In this document: piece after piece, positions 7,872-15,049 of the stretch
Layout: each line of letters opens with the position of its first letter
How positions within the stretch are numbered: position 1 is the stretch's first letter
Origin: Chloroflexota bacterium
GTDB lineage: Bacteria > Chloroflexota > Anaerolineae > Anaerolineales > Anaerolineaceae
Direction: 5' to 3'
Length of the DNA stretch: 15,099 nt
NCBI GenBank assembly: GCA_029265085.1
Contig: JAJUJY010000111.1
Span: 1-15,099 of the forward strand
Notes under the pieces: generated by a model
The model's input: the letters and a program-made list of their open reading frames with translations, nothing else
The model's database searches: none
Told to the model about the DNA's origin: nothing
Position numbers and translations under genes: made by a program

Positions 7872-8390
7872 CTAACTGAAGGGCATTTCCCATTCGCTGC
7901 AGCGGCAAAATTTCAGCGCTTCACCCGCAACCGGCCTAAAGCCCATTTGAGTGACAAGCTTTCGCGAGGCAATATTCTTTTCATCAATTTCTGCTTCCAA
8001 TACGTTAATAGCTAACTCCCCAAAACAATAGTGCAGGAAGATCCGCAATACTTCTGACATAATACCGCGCCGCCAATAATGCCGATTTAAAAGAAAACCA
8101 ATTTCCGCCCGTTGCTGCGGCCAATTAATCGAATGCAAAGAACAGGTGCCAATAACTTTGTCTTGCTGGTATACAATGGCTAACTCATAGTATGCCCCTG
8201 TTTGATACCCTTGTTCAACGCTTGTAAAAAATTGGTGCATCATTTCCACTGAAGTAAAGGGCGGATCACTGGCAAAGCGCATCACTTCGGGGTCAGAATA
8301 CACTTCGTAAAGCGCAAGCAAGTCACCGGCATAGATCCGGCGCAGCTCCACATCTCCCGAACTCAAATAGAATGTATTGATATCAATCAA
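7872..8390 (-). CDS. GNAT-family N-acetyltransferase, RimJ/RimL type
   Basis: This encodes 172 residues. The start is TTG at 8390, accepted because GAGGAG lies 9 bases upstream and the protein then begins where the family does (FYLSSGDVELRRIYAGDLLA). It shows the RimJ/RimL pattern: YSDPEVMRFASDPPFT, ELAIVYQQDKVIGTCSLH, the acetyl-CoA segment AEIGFLLNRHYWRRGIMSEV, and INVLEAEIDEKNIASRKLVTQMGFRPV. Such enzymes acetylate ribosomal-protein N-termini, antibiotics or small amines; the substrate cannot be told here. It is the last of four minus-strand genes separated by attC-like spacers, a gene class often found in integron cassettes. Confidence 0.9.
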   Translation of the reverse strand: MIDINTFYLSSGDVELRRIYAGDLLALYEVYSDPEVMRFASDPPFTSVEMMHQFFTSVEQGYQTGAYYELAIVYQQDKVIGTCSLHSINWPQQRAEIGFLLNRHYWRRGIMSEVLRIFLHYCFGELAINVLEAEIDEKNIASRKLVTQMGFRPVAGEALKFCRCSEWEMPFS

Positions 8391-8415
8391 ATGAAATTAC
8401 TCCTCGTACACATTT

Positions 8416-8543
8416 TTTTAACAGCTGCTTTCCAATCGTCCTAAAAAGCTGTGACCCAGAACATAGCTCAATCGCAGGTGTTACCGGTGAAGGGCTTTTG
8501 GGTTGAAGGAGAAGCCTCCGCATGTACGCATTATTAAGCGTTT
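8416..8543 (-). repeat. attC-like cassette spacer C (methyltransferase to acetyltransferase)
   Basis: Read on the minus strand, it opens one base after the methyltransferase stop codon with ACGCTTAATAATGCGTACAT. That matches spacer A in AATGCGT-CAT, and GCTTAAT is one base from the attC RYYYAAC core. It closes with GTTAAAA (8416-8422), one base from GTTRRRY, 26 bases upstream of the next start codon. The inner stem is weak, so this may be a decayed site. Confidence 0.4.
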
Positions 8544-9332
8544 TTATTGATTCGAGTGCTTTCTACAAATAAATATACATCCTTTGGTTTGCACCTTGTA
8601 ATATCCGTACTGACGAAACTCGGTTTCGAATTTATTTTGGATTGTATTTATTGACTGTTTAACGATTTGGTGAACACGTTCGTCACGAACTGACAAAAAA
8701 TAATTAATGATTGGGTCAAGTTCCGTTATTCGTAATTCATTCTGATGAAATCGCCGCTCTACATCTTGAAAATAGCGAGACAGAATCGCAATTCCCGTTT
8801 CTGCCCCATACGAAGATACAACTACGCTGTTTGGCCATAGCGTATCATCCGTAATACCAATTAGATCTCGCAGGCTGGTCATATTTTCAGCACTGCTTGT
8901 GGTTGAATAAAATACTCCGCCTTCTTTCATGACTCTTGATATTTCGCCAAGAACTTTATCCAAATCTTTCGCATGATATAAGTTGTGATTTGAAATAATG
9001 ATGTCAAATGTGTTATCGGGATATGGAATATTGTGAAAATCGATTAACTCATATCTAAACCCGTTTTCGCCAAGATTTTCTTTTGATTTTTGGAGCATGC
9101 CTGCTGAAAAATCGGATAAAGTAATTTCGCAATGAATAAATGAGTCTTGTAAATCTTTCCACAAACCGCCTGTGCCGCAGCCTAACTCTAAAATTTTCAC
9201 ATTGCTCGCTGGAATTATCTGTTCAGCAATCCATTTTGAAAATGGTTTCTTATCCACCGAATATTGATATATGCTCATCCGCGTTTCAAGGTTTTTGCTT
9301 GAAGCATATTGGTCTTTTACCTGTTGCGTCAT
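8544..9332 (-). CDS. Class I SAM-dependent methyltransferase
   Basis: This encodes 262 residues from ATG 9332, preceded by AGGAGG at an 8-base spacing. The open frame continues upstream to 9461, but that part lies in the spacer and is not conserved in style. The SAM-binding motif I is VKILELGCGTGG; then come the acidic ITLSDFSAGML, FRYELIDFHNIPYPDNTFDIIISNHNLYH (motifs II-III region) and LGEISRVMKEGGVFYSTT. This is the Methyltransf_11-type arrangement. The C-terminal part is unassigned and probably selects the substrate, which is unknown. The gene is clearly richer in A+T than the phosphatase or hydrolase genes, which fits acquisition. It lies between two attC-like spacers. Confidence 0.9.
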   Translation of the reverse strand: MTQQVKDQYASSKNLETRMSIYQYSVDKKPFSKWIAEQIIPASNVKILELGCGTGGLWKDLQDSFIHCEITLSDFSAGMLQKSKENLGENGFRYELIDFHNIPYPDNTFDIIISNHNLYHAKDLDKVLGEISRVMKEGGVFYSTTSSAENMTSLRDLIGITDDTLWPNSVVVSSYGAETGIAILSRYFQDVERRFHQNELRITELDPIINYFLSVRDERVHQIVKQSINTIQNKFETEFRQYGYYKVQTKGCIFICRKHSNQ

Positions 9333-9352
9333 AGCGCAAATCCTCCTGAAAA

Positions 9353-9541
9353 AATTAACCGAGTGCCTGACGGTTTGCGGTCCTTGCGGATGGGTGGCGT
9401 GGATTTTGTTGGAGAGCAAAGAAAACTCGAGGCCAGAATATGTCTGCTGCATTTTCGGCACCCCTGACGGGCGATCTCAAGTGTTAGGCTGATTGTTCCG
9501 CAGGTGGAATGGAAATGGTGGCACGCTCTGGTAAGCGCTTT
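9353..9541 (-). repeat. attC-like cassette spacer B (lipoprotein to methyltransferase)
   Basis: On the minus strand it opens right after the stop with AAGCGCTTACCAGAGCGTGC and closes with GGCACTCGGTTAAT, 21 bases before the next start. GAG(CG)TGCC near one end pairs with GGCACTC near the other, and GCTTACC faces GGTTAAT. The middle (9396-9438) resembles spacer A (10886-10930), both reading TTCTGGC-TC-AG then AATCCAC. A second exact core, GCCTAAC, lies inside at 9483-9489. At 189 bases it is long, so it may be two fused sites. Confidence 0.45.
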
Positions 9542-10834
9542 TTAAGGATTAGATACTAGAATGATATTATCCACACTTCCAATTGAATACCAGATAATAT
9601 TAAAAGGTTCTGTCCCATTTTCTAATGGGGGATAAATTGCCCAGTCAATAAAGGTCTCTCCTGGCTGTACAATCCATGATTGTCCTCTCGCGTTTGTGCA
9701 GCTAGTCTCAATTGGTGTGATATTCGTGCCGTTAGACAATTGCATTATGGCATTTTCGTCATCATTTTCCTCTGGACAATATACATCACAATCTCCTTGA
9801 TAAGCACATTCCTTATGATTGTTGGTCCATAAATTTACTACTAACAAATTACCATTATCTAAAACCTCTATGTAATCAAGTTGTGTACTCCATTCAGATA
9901 ATGGCATGCTGTATTCTTTACCAATCGCATATACACCCGGAGAAGGTGCAGCAGGTGCATTTCCAAATTGGATAGTGCCCTGTTGCAAACCCGAATAATT
10001 AGGATTTGAAAGATTCAAAGCGGCAATTTTTTCTTGTTCTTCCGCATCTGATATCAGCAAATCGACACATTCCTTAATATCCCACATTCCAGTAGCGGTT
10101 GCGCAACTTTTAATGCTTGAAATTTTATTTGCAGATTCCAGGCTTCCAACGTCAATATTTAATAATTTTCCCGTTTCAGCTACTGTATTTAGAATTGTGC
10201 CTGAACAAATCGTGGCCAATGTATAAAGCGCTGGTAAAGCCATACCCTGTGTCATTGTTAATACACCTGCTGTACACCCCACCACCCCCAGCATATACAT
10301 CCCCGATTTTATCCAAAACCATTTGTTTCGCTGATCTTGTTGAGAATTCGTTCTTGATAAGGAAACGAACATATCGGAAGGATCAACGCGCGATGTGATT
10401 TTATTAAGGAGATTCGTATCAATTTCTACCTGAAAAGTTTCGCTTGTTCCATTTTCCTGAAAAACTGTTACATCTACCGTGGTATTGGTGTAGTTTGAAT
10501 AGAGAATAACATCTTCTCCAATTATAGTGCTTGTTGGAAGTCCGTTACTGTCCGTATAAATCACAACAGACTGTCCGTCAGCAGAATTCCAAACACTGCC
10601 CGTGACATTGGAAGAATTAATGTCCTGGATCAAAATTAAGTTTTCCCCGCTTTGGTGAATTATGATGAAAGGCATTGCTGGATTACCAGTAGGTCCAGCA
10701 TAAATCTCATGCGATTCCTCCGACATAGGCTCAGACGTTATTGATACCTCGGGTGTTGTCGTAGGAGCGCACCCATTAATTAAAGTCGCCAGTAATCCGA
10801 AAATAAGGCATAAGGATAGAATTGATTTTTGCAT
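9542..10834 (-). CDS. Orphan lipoprotein, unknown function
   Basis: This encodes 430 residues. It has a clear lipoprotein signal (QKSILSLCLIFGLLATLINGC, lipidated C22) followed by a Thr/Ser/Glu-rich linker, so it should be anchored on the outer face of the membrane. An internal hydrophobic stretch (about residues 176-215, MYMLGVVGCTAGVLTMTQGM onward) may insert in or lie on the membrane. Nearby Cys residues and the cluster CAYQGDCDVYCPEEN (near residue 340) suggest disulphides. The last 60 residues end in a beta-rich region (SWIVQPGETFIDWAIYPP). No family is recognised. The ATG has GAAGGAG upstream. Codons are A+T-rich. It lies between spacers A and B of the cassette-like run. Confidence 0.8.
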   Translation of the reverse strand: MQKSILSLCLIFGLLATLINGCAPTTTPEVSITSEPMSEESHEIYAGPTGNPAMPFIIIHQSGENLILIQDINSSNVTGSVWNSADGQSVVIYTDSNGLPTSTIIGEDVILYSNYTNTTVDVTVFQENGTSETFQVEIDTNLLNKITSRVDPSDMFVSLSRTNSQQDQRNKWFWIKSGMYMLGVVGCTAGVLTMTQGMALPALYTLATICSGTILNTVAETGKLLNIDVGSLESANKISSIKSCATATGMWDIKECVDLLISDAEEQEKIAALNLSNPNYSGLQQGTIQFGNAPAAPSPGVYAIGKEYSMPLSEWSTQLDYIEVLDNGNLLVVNLWTNNHKECAYQGDCDVYCPEENDDENAIMQLSNGTNITPIETSCTNARGQSWIVQPGETFIDWAIYPPLENGTEPFNIIWYSIGSVDNIILVSNP

Positions 10835-10865
10835 GACGATCTCTCCTTCAATTATATGACCTGGT

Positions 10866-10988
10866 ACTTAACGGCTGGCTTTGTTTGTGTGGATTGTGTT
10901 TTGCAGAAAAGGAAAACCTTGAAGCCAGAAAAAGGCTCAAAATACGTATAGAATCCCATACGCCAGATGCACGCATTGTTGGCACGTT
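10866..10988 (-). repeat. attC-like cassette spacer A (DUF4279 gene to lipoprotein)
   Basis: On the minus strand it opens two bases after the stop with CGTGCCAACAATGCGTGCAT. It closes with GCCAGCCGTTAAGT, where GTTAAGT (10866-10872) is an exact GTTRRRY core, 32 bases before the next start codon. CTGGC near the left end pairs with GCCAG near the right. The opening matches spacer C and the middle matches spacer B. Its 123-base length is within the range of integron attC sites. Confidence 0.5.
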
Positions 10989-11441
10989 TTATGCTGTAAC
11001 AATCGACACGCCAAATGGGATTTCTAATTCTGTGTACATTTCGAGACAGGTATGAGGAATTTCAAACCCTGCCATATCAATATTGGAATCATACGACAGA
11101 GAAACATCTACAGAGGCTACCTTTTTCAGATTTCGCAAGTACTCCTTTGCATGTTTGATCGCTGACCAGAGAATTTCAATATGCTCTGGTAATTCTCTTT
11201 TGATATTGATCGATGGGGTATAGGACCACATGTCATGTGGAAAGGGTGCTGACCGGGGACCTTTTTGGTCGCCCTTTCGATGAGTGTGCGTTGGAGCTAC
11301 CCCTAAATTTGCCTCAATCTCGTCAAAATCTAAGTTTTCTCCAAAGATTCTCAAAGTTGCTGAATAGGAAAACCAAGGATCCTCATCAGGCTCCTGTCCT
11401 AAGAGAAAACCGCGCAGTGTCTGAAACTTATCCTCATCCAT
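10989..11441 (-). CDS. DUF4279-domain protein
   Basis: This encodes 150 residues, cytosolic, with no signal peptide. YSATLRIFGENLDFDEIEAN, LGVAPTHTHRKGDQKG and the later DMWSYTP and EHIEILWSAIKHAKEYL follow the DUF4279 pattern. That family has no known reaction; members are common in mobile and defence- or toxin-immunity-associated contexts. The ATG at 11441 has AAAGGA about 11 bases upstream. It is the first gene of the four-gene cassette-like run and lies about 190 bases downstream of a good promoter. Confidence 0.85.
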   Translation of the reverse strand: MDEDKFQTLRGFLLGQEPDEDPWFSYSATLRIFGENLDFDEIEANLGVAPTHTHRKGDQKGPRSAPFPHDMWSYTPSINIKRELPEHIEILWSAIKHAKEYLRNLKKVASVDVSLSYDSNIDMAGFEIPHTCLEMYTELEIPFGVSIVTA

Positions 11442-11631
11442 GAGAAAGCAAATCCTTTGAGTTCACCTTTTGATCTTCCAGGTACCAACTCCGTTTTCAA
11501 TACCATGATTTTTCAAATATTGTTTACCCCTTAAGGAGGGTGCCAACACTCTATATCCAGCAAAATCGCATATATTACCGTTTTTTGTTAAAAACAAAAT
11601 CCCCCTGATTAATCAAAGTCCATTGTAATAT

Positions 11632-11660
11632 ATTATACAAGCCATAGATTTTATTTTCAA
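11632..11660 (-). promoter_or_regulatory. Promoter reading into the DUF4279 gene and the cassette-like run
   Basis: On the minus strand, TTGAAA (11655-11660) is followed after 17 bp by a perfect TATAAT (11632-11637). Transcription would start near 11625, leaving a leader of about 185 bases before the DUF4279 start codon. The four downstream genes lie in the same orientation. Confidence 0.6.
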
Positions 11661-11792
11661 AAATTTCGAAATTAAACAGCATCAATCCCAGCAACACCTG
11701 AACCGGGGTGTGTAGCGTCATTCCTAAGAGAGGGAGCTGGTAAAGTTCAGTCTGATTCGCCCGGCCTGACCTCAGGAGGGTTTAATACAGAA

Positions 11793-11839
11793 CCAGGCAC
11801 AGCGCATTCCATCCATAGACTTTCCCGCGCTGCACCTGG
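11793..11839. terminator. Large inverted repeat downstream of the serine hydrolase gene (possible terminator)
   Basis: CCAGGCACAGCGC (11793-11805) pairs with GCGCTGCACCTGG (11827-11839) at 11 of 13 positions over a 21-base loop. It lies 68 bases past the hydrolase stop. There is no good T run on the minus strand, so it may act as a stabiliser or a factor-dependent stop; on the plus strand CTTTTCTC follows. Confidence 0.35.
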
Positions 11840-11906
11840 CTTTTCTCAATTCATGCTGCCTGACAATCCATTCGATAGAATCAGGCCGGTTTAATTAAGC
11901 GGTGGT

Positions 11907-13391
11907 TTATTTTGGCTTGCTGGTTAATGCGCTCAACAGGATTGACACACACCAACCCAGCGTCACGATCATCAACCACGGGGTTTGAACCGGCGCAAAT
12001 CCGGAAAGAATGGGTTGAAAAGCTGCCAACCAGGCTGCGGCCAATAAGATTGCTGTAAGGATGAAACCGATGAATCGAACTATCGTCCCCGCGGATTTCT
12101 TGGGAAGAGTCCAGAACCACACCCGCTGTTTATGGGCGATTTGCCTGAAAAAGACAACCAGTTTGGCGAGTAGTCCAAGTCCAAGTAAGCCAGCCAGTAA
12201 ACCTGTAACCAGCCGGAGGGTATCGTGCGTTTGAGCGACCTTGATTTTACCGGCCCCAACCCATTCGGTCCAGATACCGAGCAGATCCGCATTGATATTA
12301 CTGCCATTGTCGCTGTTTGTCAGGATAACGATCGCGGCTTTCTTTTCAGGAATTGCCTGGTATTGCAGTTTCCAGCCCTGGTTGCCGCCGCTATGTCCGA
12401 CTGTGACCCATCCAGCGGGTAAGCTGTCCACCGTATGGCCCAGACCATAGGCATTCCCAAAAAGGCTGGTGATTCCATCCACCGGAATGACAGCGGAGTG
12501 CATTAATCCAATCGATTCCGGGCTGAGAATGCCGTTGTTGGCATCCATTTCAGCCAGAGCAAACCGGGCAAGATCGGGTGCGGTTGTGTACAGACCAGCG
12601 GCTGCTTTTTCGGTGAAAAGGAAGTTTGGTTCCGGCTGGCCTTTTTCGTTATAACCGGTCGCTGTGGCTGGCCGCAAATCGTCACGCCATTCAAAGCTGC
12701 TGTGCGACATGCCTAACGCGTCCAACACTTCTCGCTGCATAAAGGTTGAGAAGCTCTCTCCGCTCACTTCCTCGATGACTAACTGGAGCAGTGTGTATCC
12801 ACCACCGGAATATTGATATGCGGTGCCCGGTTCGCGGACGATTTTAACCGGCCTGGCTCCGTCATAGTTTCCGGAGAGCGATTCTTCCAGCGAGGGCAGA
12901 GGCAGTTCCGGGGAAATGCCAGGATAACCGCCCACAGAGAGCCCGGCGGAGTGGCTGAGCAGACGCCGGATCGTGACCTGGGATGAATCATACTCGGAAG
13001 AAGGAAGCTGCCAACGGGTTAGGTACCGTTCTGCAGGTGCATCCAGATCGATCTTGCCCTGTTCTACCAGGCGCATTACTCCCCAGGCGGTCAGGGTTTT
13101 GGAAATCGAGGCTGCCTGAAAGACGGTCTCTGATGTCACCGGGGTTTGGGTGGCCAGATTGGCCTGGCCATAGCCTTTGGTCCAAACCATCTCACCGTCA
13201 TGGACCAATGCCACAGCCGCACCGGGGACATGGTATCGCTGCATGAGCTGCGGTATAGTCGAATCAAGCTGGCTGGTGAACGACTGCCAGTTGTTTGGTA
13301 TTTCCGGGGATTGCCCTGCGCAAGAGGTTAACAGGATAAGGGTTATGATTATTCCTCCATACCAGAGCAATCTATTTTTCTTTTTCTGCAT
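11907..13391 (-). CDS. Serine hydrolase of the class C beta-lactamase family, lipoprotein with C-terminal membrane segments
   Basis: This encodes 494 residues from ATG 13391, preferred because GGAG lies 6 bases upstream; the frame opens at 13406 with poorly placed ATGs. A lipoprotein signal ends in LLTSC (C24). The catalytic domain (about residues 35-380) has the SxxK motif as SISK (S95, K98), YSG in place of the usual YxN, and HSGG in place of KTG, as is common in the AmpC-like esterase/peptidase group (Beta-lactamase, PF00144). Three hydrophobic segments follow (about residues 395-418, 436-462 and 468-488), giving a second anchor. Acting outside the membrane on peptides or esters is likely; true beta-lactam hydrolysis is not implied. 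A hairpin lies downstream. Confidence 0.92.
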   Translation of the reverse strand: MQKKKNRLLWYGGIIITLILLTSCAGQSPEIPNNWQSFTSQLDSTIPQLMQRYHVPGAAVALVHDGEMVWTKGYGQANLATQTPVTSETVFQAASISKTLTAWGVMRLVEQGKIDLDAPAERYLTRWQLPSSEYDSSQVTIRRLLSHSAGLSVGGYPGISPELPLPSLEESLSGNYDGARPVKIVREPGTAYQYSGGGYTLLQLVIEEVSGESFSTFMQREVLDALGMSHSSFEWRDDLRPATATGYNEKGQPEPNFLFTEKAAAGLYTTAPDLARFALAEMDANNGILSPESIGLMHSAVIPVDGITSLFGNAYGLGHTVDSLPAGWVTVGHSGGNQGWKLQYQAIPEKKAAIVILTNSDNGSNINADLLGIWTEWVGAGKIKVAQTHDTLRLVTGLLAGLLGLGLLAKLVVFFRQIAHKQRVWFWTLPKKSAGTIVRFIGFILTAILLAAAWLAAFQPILSGFAPVQTPWLMIVTLGWCVSILLSALTSKPK

Positions 13392-13422
13392 TGATATCTC
13401 CATCATGTTTTAATGTGTGTTT

Positions 13423-13453
13423 ATTCTAACATTGGTAATGGAGAATATGTCAA
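13423..13453 (-). promoter_or_regulatory. Possible promoter of the serine hydrolase gene
   Basis: On the minus strand, a perfect TTGACA (13448-13453) and TAGAAT (13423-13428) are separated by 19 bp, longer than ideal. The -10 box lies about 30 bases upstream of the chosen start codon. Confidence 0.45.
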
Positions 13454-13493
13454 CAAGCAGTGTGCGATATCAATTATAAGGATTTCTGCATTC

Positions 13494-14168
13494 GCCCCCC
13501 TTTGGTTCCCCCCATTTACGGAACAGCGGATTATAGGATGGAGGCTACATCCGGAAATGGGGGGAAAAATGGTAAAAAGGTTCCCTGATTTACGGAACTG
13601 CGGATTATGGGATGGAAGCGGCATCCGGAAATGGGGGAAAAATGGTAAAAAGGTTCCCTGATTTACGGAACAGCGGATTATAGGATGGAGGCTACATCCG
13701 GAGATGGGGGGAAAATGGTAAAAAGGTTCCCTGATTTACGGAACTGCGGATTATGGGATGGAAGTGTCATCCGGAGATGGGGAGAAAAATGGTAAAAAGG
13801 TTCCCTGATTTACGGAACTGCGGATTATAGGATGGAGGCTACATCCGGAAATGGGGGGAAAAATGGAATAAAGGTTCCTTGATTTACGGATATGTGGGTT
13901 GGAAGATGGAAGCGGTATCCGGAAATGGGGGGAAAAATGGAATAAAGGTTCCTTGATTTACGGAACTGCGGATTATAGGATGGAGGCTACATCCGGAACT
14001 GGGGGGAAAAATGGTAAAAAGGTTCCCTGATTTACGGAACCGCGGATTATAGGATGGAAGCGGCATCCGGAGATGGGGGGAAAAATGGTCAATGATTTGA
14101 CGAGCGGAGGTGAGGATCCTCTAAATCAAACCTGTGAGGTTTGCAAGACCTCACAGGTTTTTCTTCTA
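13494..14168. repeat. Array of eight 73-74 bp hairpin-capable units with shared module ends
   Basis: The motif ATTTACGGA recurs at 13514, 13588, 13661, 13734, 13808, 13882, 13956 and 14030, so the spacing is 73 or 74 bp. Each unit contains GCGGATTATRGGATGGA or a variant, then CATCCGGARATGGGG, AAAAATGG and GGTTCC. A short GGATG/CATCC stem with a variable loop is kept in most units, and the first unit has 17-base outer arms (13506-13522 and 13550-13566). Left and right ends equal those of the single-unit module at 5702-5858. The spacing is not a multiple of three, so it is not protein-coding. There are no spacers of CRISPR type. Confidence 0.93.
14128..14160 (+). terminator. Hairpin, palindrome copy 3 (terminator-like)
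   Basis: The 15-bp arms at 14128-14142 and 14146-14160 (one wobble) enclose a GCA loop, followed by TTCTTCT. It closes the repeat module. No plus-strand gene precedes it; on the minus strand it lies about 200 bases beyond the copper-chaperone stop. Confidence 0.6.
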
Positions 14169-14360
14169 AATAATTTTACCTTCCGCCTGCAACTTTCCTA
14201 TGGTAAACATCGATTACAATGCGAGCCACTTGAATCAGCATCAGGCCGTGTGAACATTCTTGCCTTGCTGCTGCATGAAATCAAAGACCAGGCGGCAGTC
14301 ATCAATTCTGATTACTGGCTACTGACCACCGTCAACTTCCCACCACTCACCACGCCCCTG

Positions 14361-14855
14361 TCACTCCATTCCTTTCACCGGCACAGTCAGGCTGACCCGC
14401 CCGGCCTGTTCAAAGACCAGGGTCAATTCCAGGCTGCTGCCCGCTTTGAGGTCTTCCTTCAGACCGATCAGCATAATGTGCAGCCCGCCGGGTGCCAGGC
14501 TGACTTCTCCGCCGGCCGGGATTTCAATGCCATCCGGTAAAGGGGACATGCGCATGATGTCATTTTCCATTTTGGTCTGGTGGATTTCTACGGCTTTGGC
14601 GGCAGTGCTTTCCACTGCCAGCAGCCGGTCGGGCTGGCTGCCCTGGTTGCGAATGGTGAAGAAGGCGGCGGTATTGGTACCGGCCTCTCCAGCCGTGTGC
14701 ATGCTGTCTTTGGTCTGTCCCATCACCGCGGCAGCGCGCACCCAGGCGTCTTCAATCGATAATTCCCCCGCCTTAATCGCTGTAGAAGATGCCGTGCAGG
14801 CCGTCAATAACAATCCGGCTGCTACCAAAAGAATGCCGCCCCAATAAATTTTCAT
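14361..14855 (-). CDS. PCu(A)C-family copper chaperone lipoprotein
   Basis: This encodes 164 residues from ATG 14855, which has GGAGG 7 bases upstream; the frame continues to 14987, but that extension has no signal-like features. The signal peptide ends in the lipobox LTAC (C20). The mature part is the PCu(A)C domain (PF04314): IEDAWVRAA, NTAAFFTIRNQGSQPDRLLA, then the copper ligands in VEIHQTKMENDIMRM and GGLHIMLIGL (His and Met residues of the H-M...H-x-M pattern), and SLELTLVFEQAGRVSLTVPV. Such proteins hold Cu(I) outside the membrane and deliver it to the CuA centre of cytochrome c oxidase. No oxidase gene is in the window. It is a single gene, possibly divergent from one starting near 15050. 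Confidence 0.95.
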   Translation of the reverse strand: MKIYWGGILLVAAGLLLTACTASSTAIKAGELSIEDAWVRAAAVMGQTKDSMHTAGEAGTNTAAFFTIRNQGSQPDRLLAVESTAAKAVEIHQTKMENDIMRMSPLPDGIEIPAGGEVSLAPGGLHIMLIGLKEDLKAGSSLELTLVFEQAGRVSLTVPVKGME

Positions 14856-14933
14856 CTTATTCCCTCCGTGTTCAAGGCTAATATCAGCATAACCCGTTTG
14901 CGCATGGATTTCTTCCACCCCTGCGGTACCAGA

Positions 14934-14967
14934 ATGGGTGATTCTCTTTGCCCGGATGGGTGATTCT
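14934..14967. promoter_or_regulatory. Two direct repeats, ATGGGTGATTCT, 22 bp apart
   Basis: Identical 12-base copies at 14934-14945 and 14956-14967 are spaced exactly two helical turns apart, between the copper-chaperone gene and the presumed divergent gene. The arrangement is typical of tandem binding by an activator or response regulator. Confidence 0.45.
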
Positions 14968-15049
14968 GATCTCGTCCTGTCGGTCATAAAGATCTGTCAC
15001 AAAATGAGAGCGAGCGGTGTTTATAATATAGCGGAGAGGAACATTCCAT

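Larger units (their letters stand above)
11442..11906. other. 465-bp A+T-rich leader and intergenic region
   Basis: No supported gene is present. It contains the minus-strand promoter at 11632-11660 and the inverted repeat at 11793-11839. Smaller items are a CCTGACCTCAGG palindrome (11765-11776) and a GCCTGA/TCAGGC hairpin just past the hydrolase stop (11858-11886). If the downstream genes are an integron-type array, an attI-like site would be sought here; I do not see a convincing one. Confidence 0.6.

Noticed and set aside
9333..9461. 43-residue N-terminal extension of the methyltransferase
   Set aside because: ATG 9332 has a perfect AGGAGG at good spacing, and the extension falls in spacer B.
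7872..11441. Complete integron with integrase
   Set aside because: No tyrosine recombinase and no convincing attI site lie in the window; only a cassette array without integrase can be proposed.
11399..11506. Small frame (about 35 codons) overlapping the start of the DUF4279 gene
   Set aside because: No ribosome binding site, out of frame with the gene and no regulatory composition; probably chance.
13413..14066. Open frames running through the repeat array
   Set aside because: The unit length is not a multiple of three, no ribosome binding site is seen, and the frames only reflect the repeats.
13514..14090. Repeat array as a CRISPR
   Set aside because: Units are directly adjacent, 73-74 bp long and nearly identical throughout, with no unique spacers and no cas genes nearby.
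14856..14987. N-terminal extension of the copper chaperone
   Set aside because: It would bury the lipoprotein signal, and ATG 14855 has GGAGG at 7 bases.
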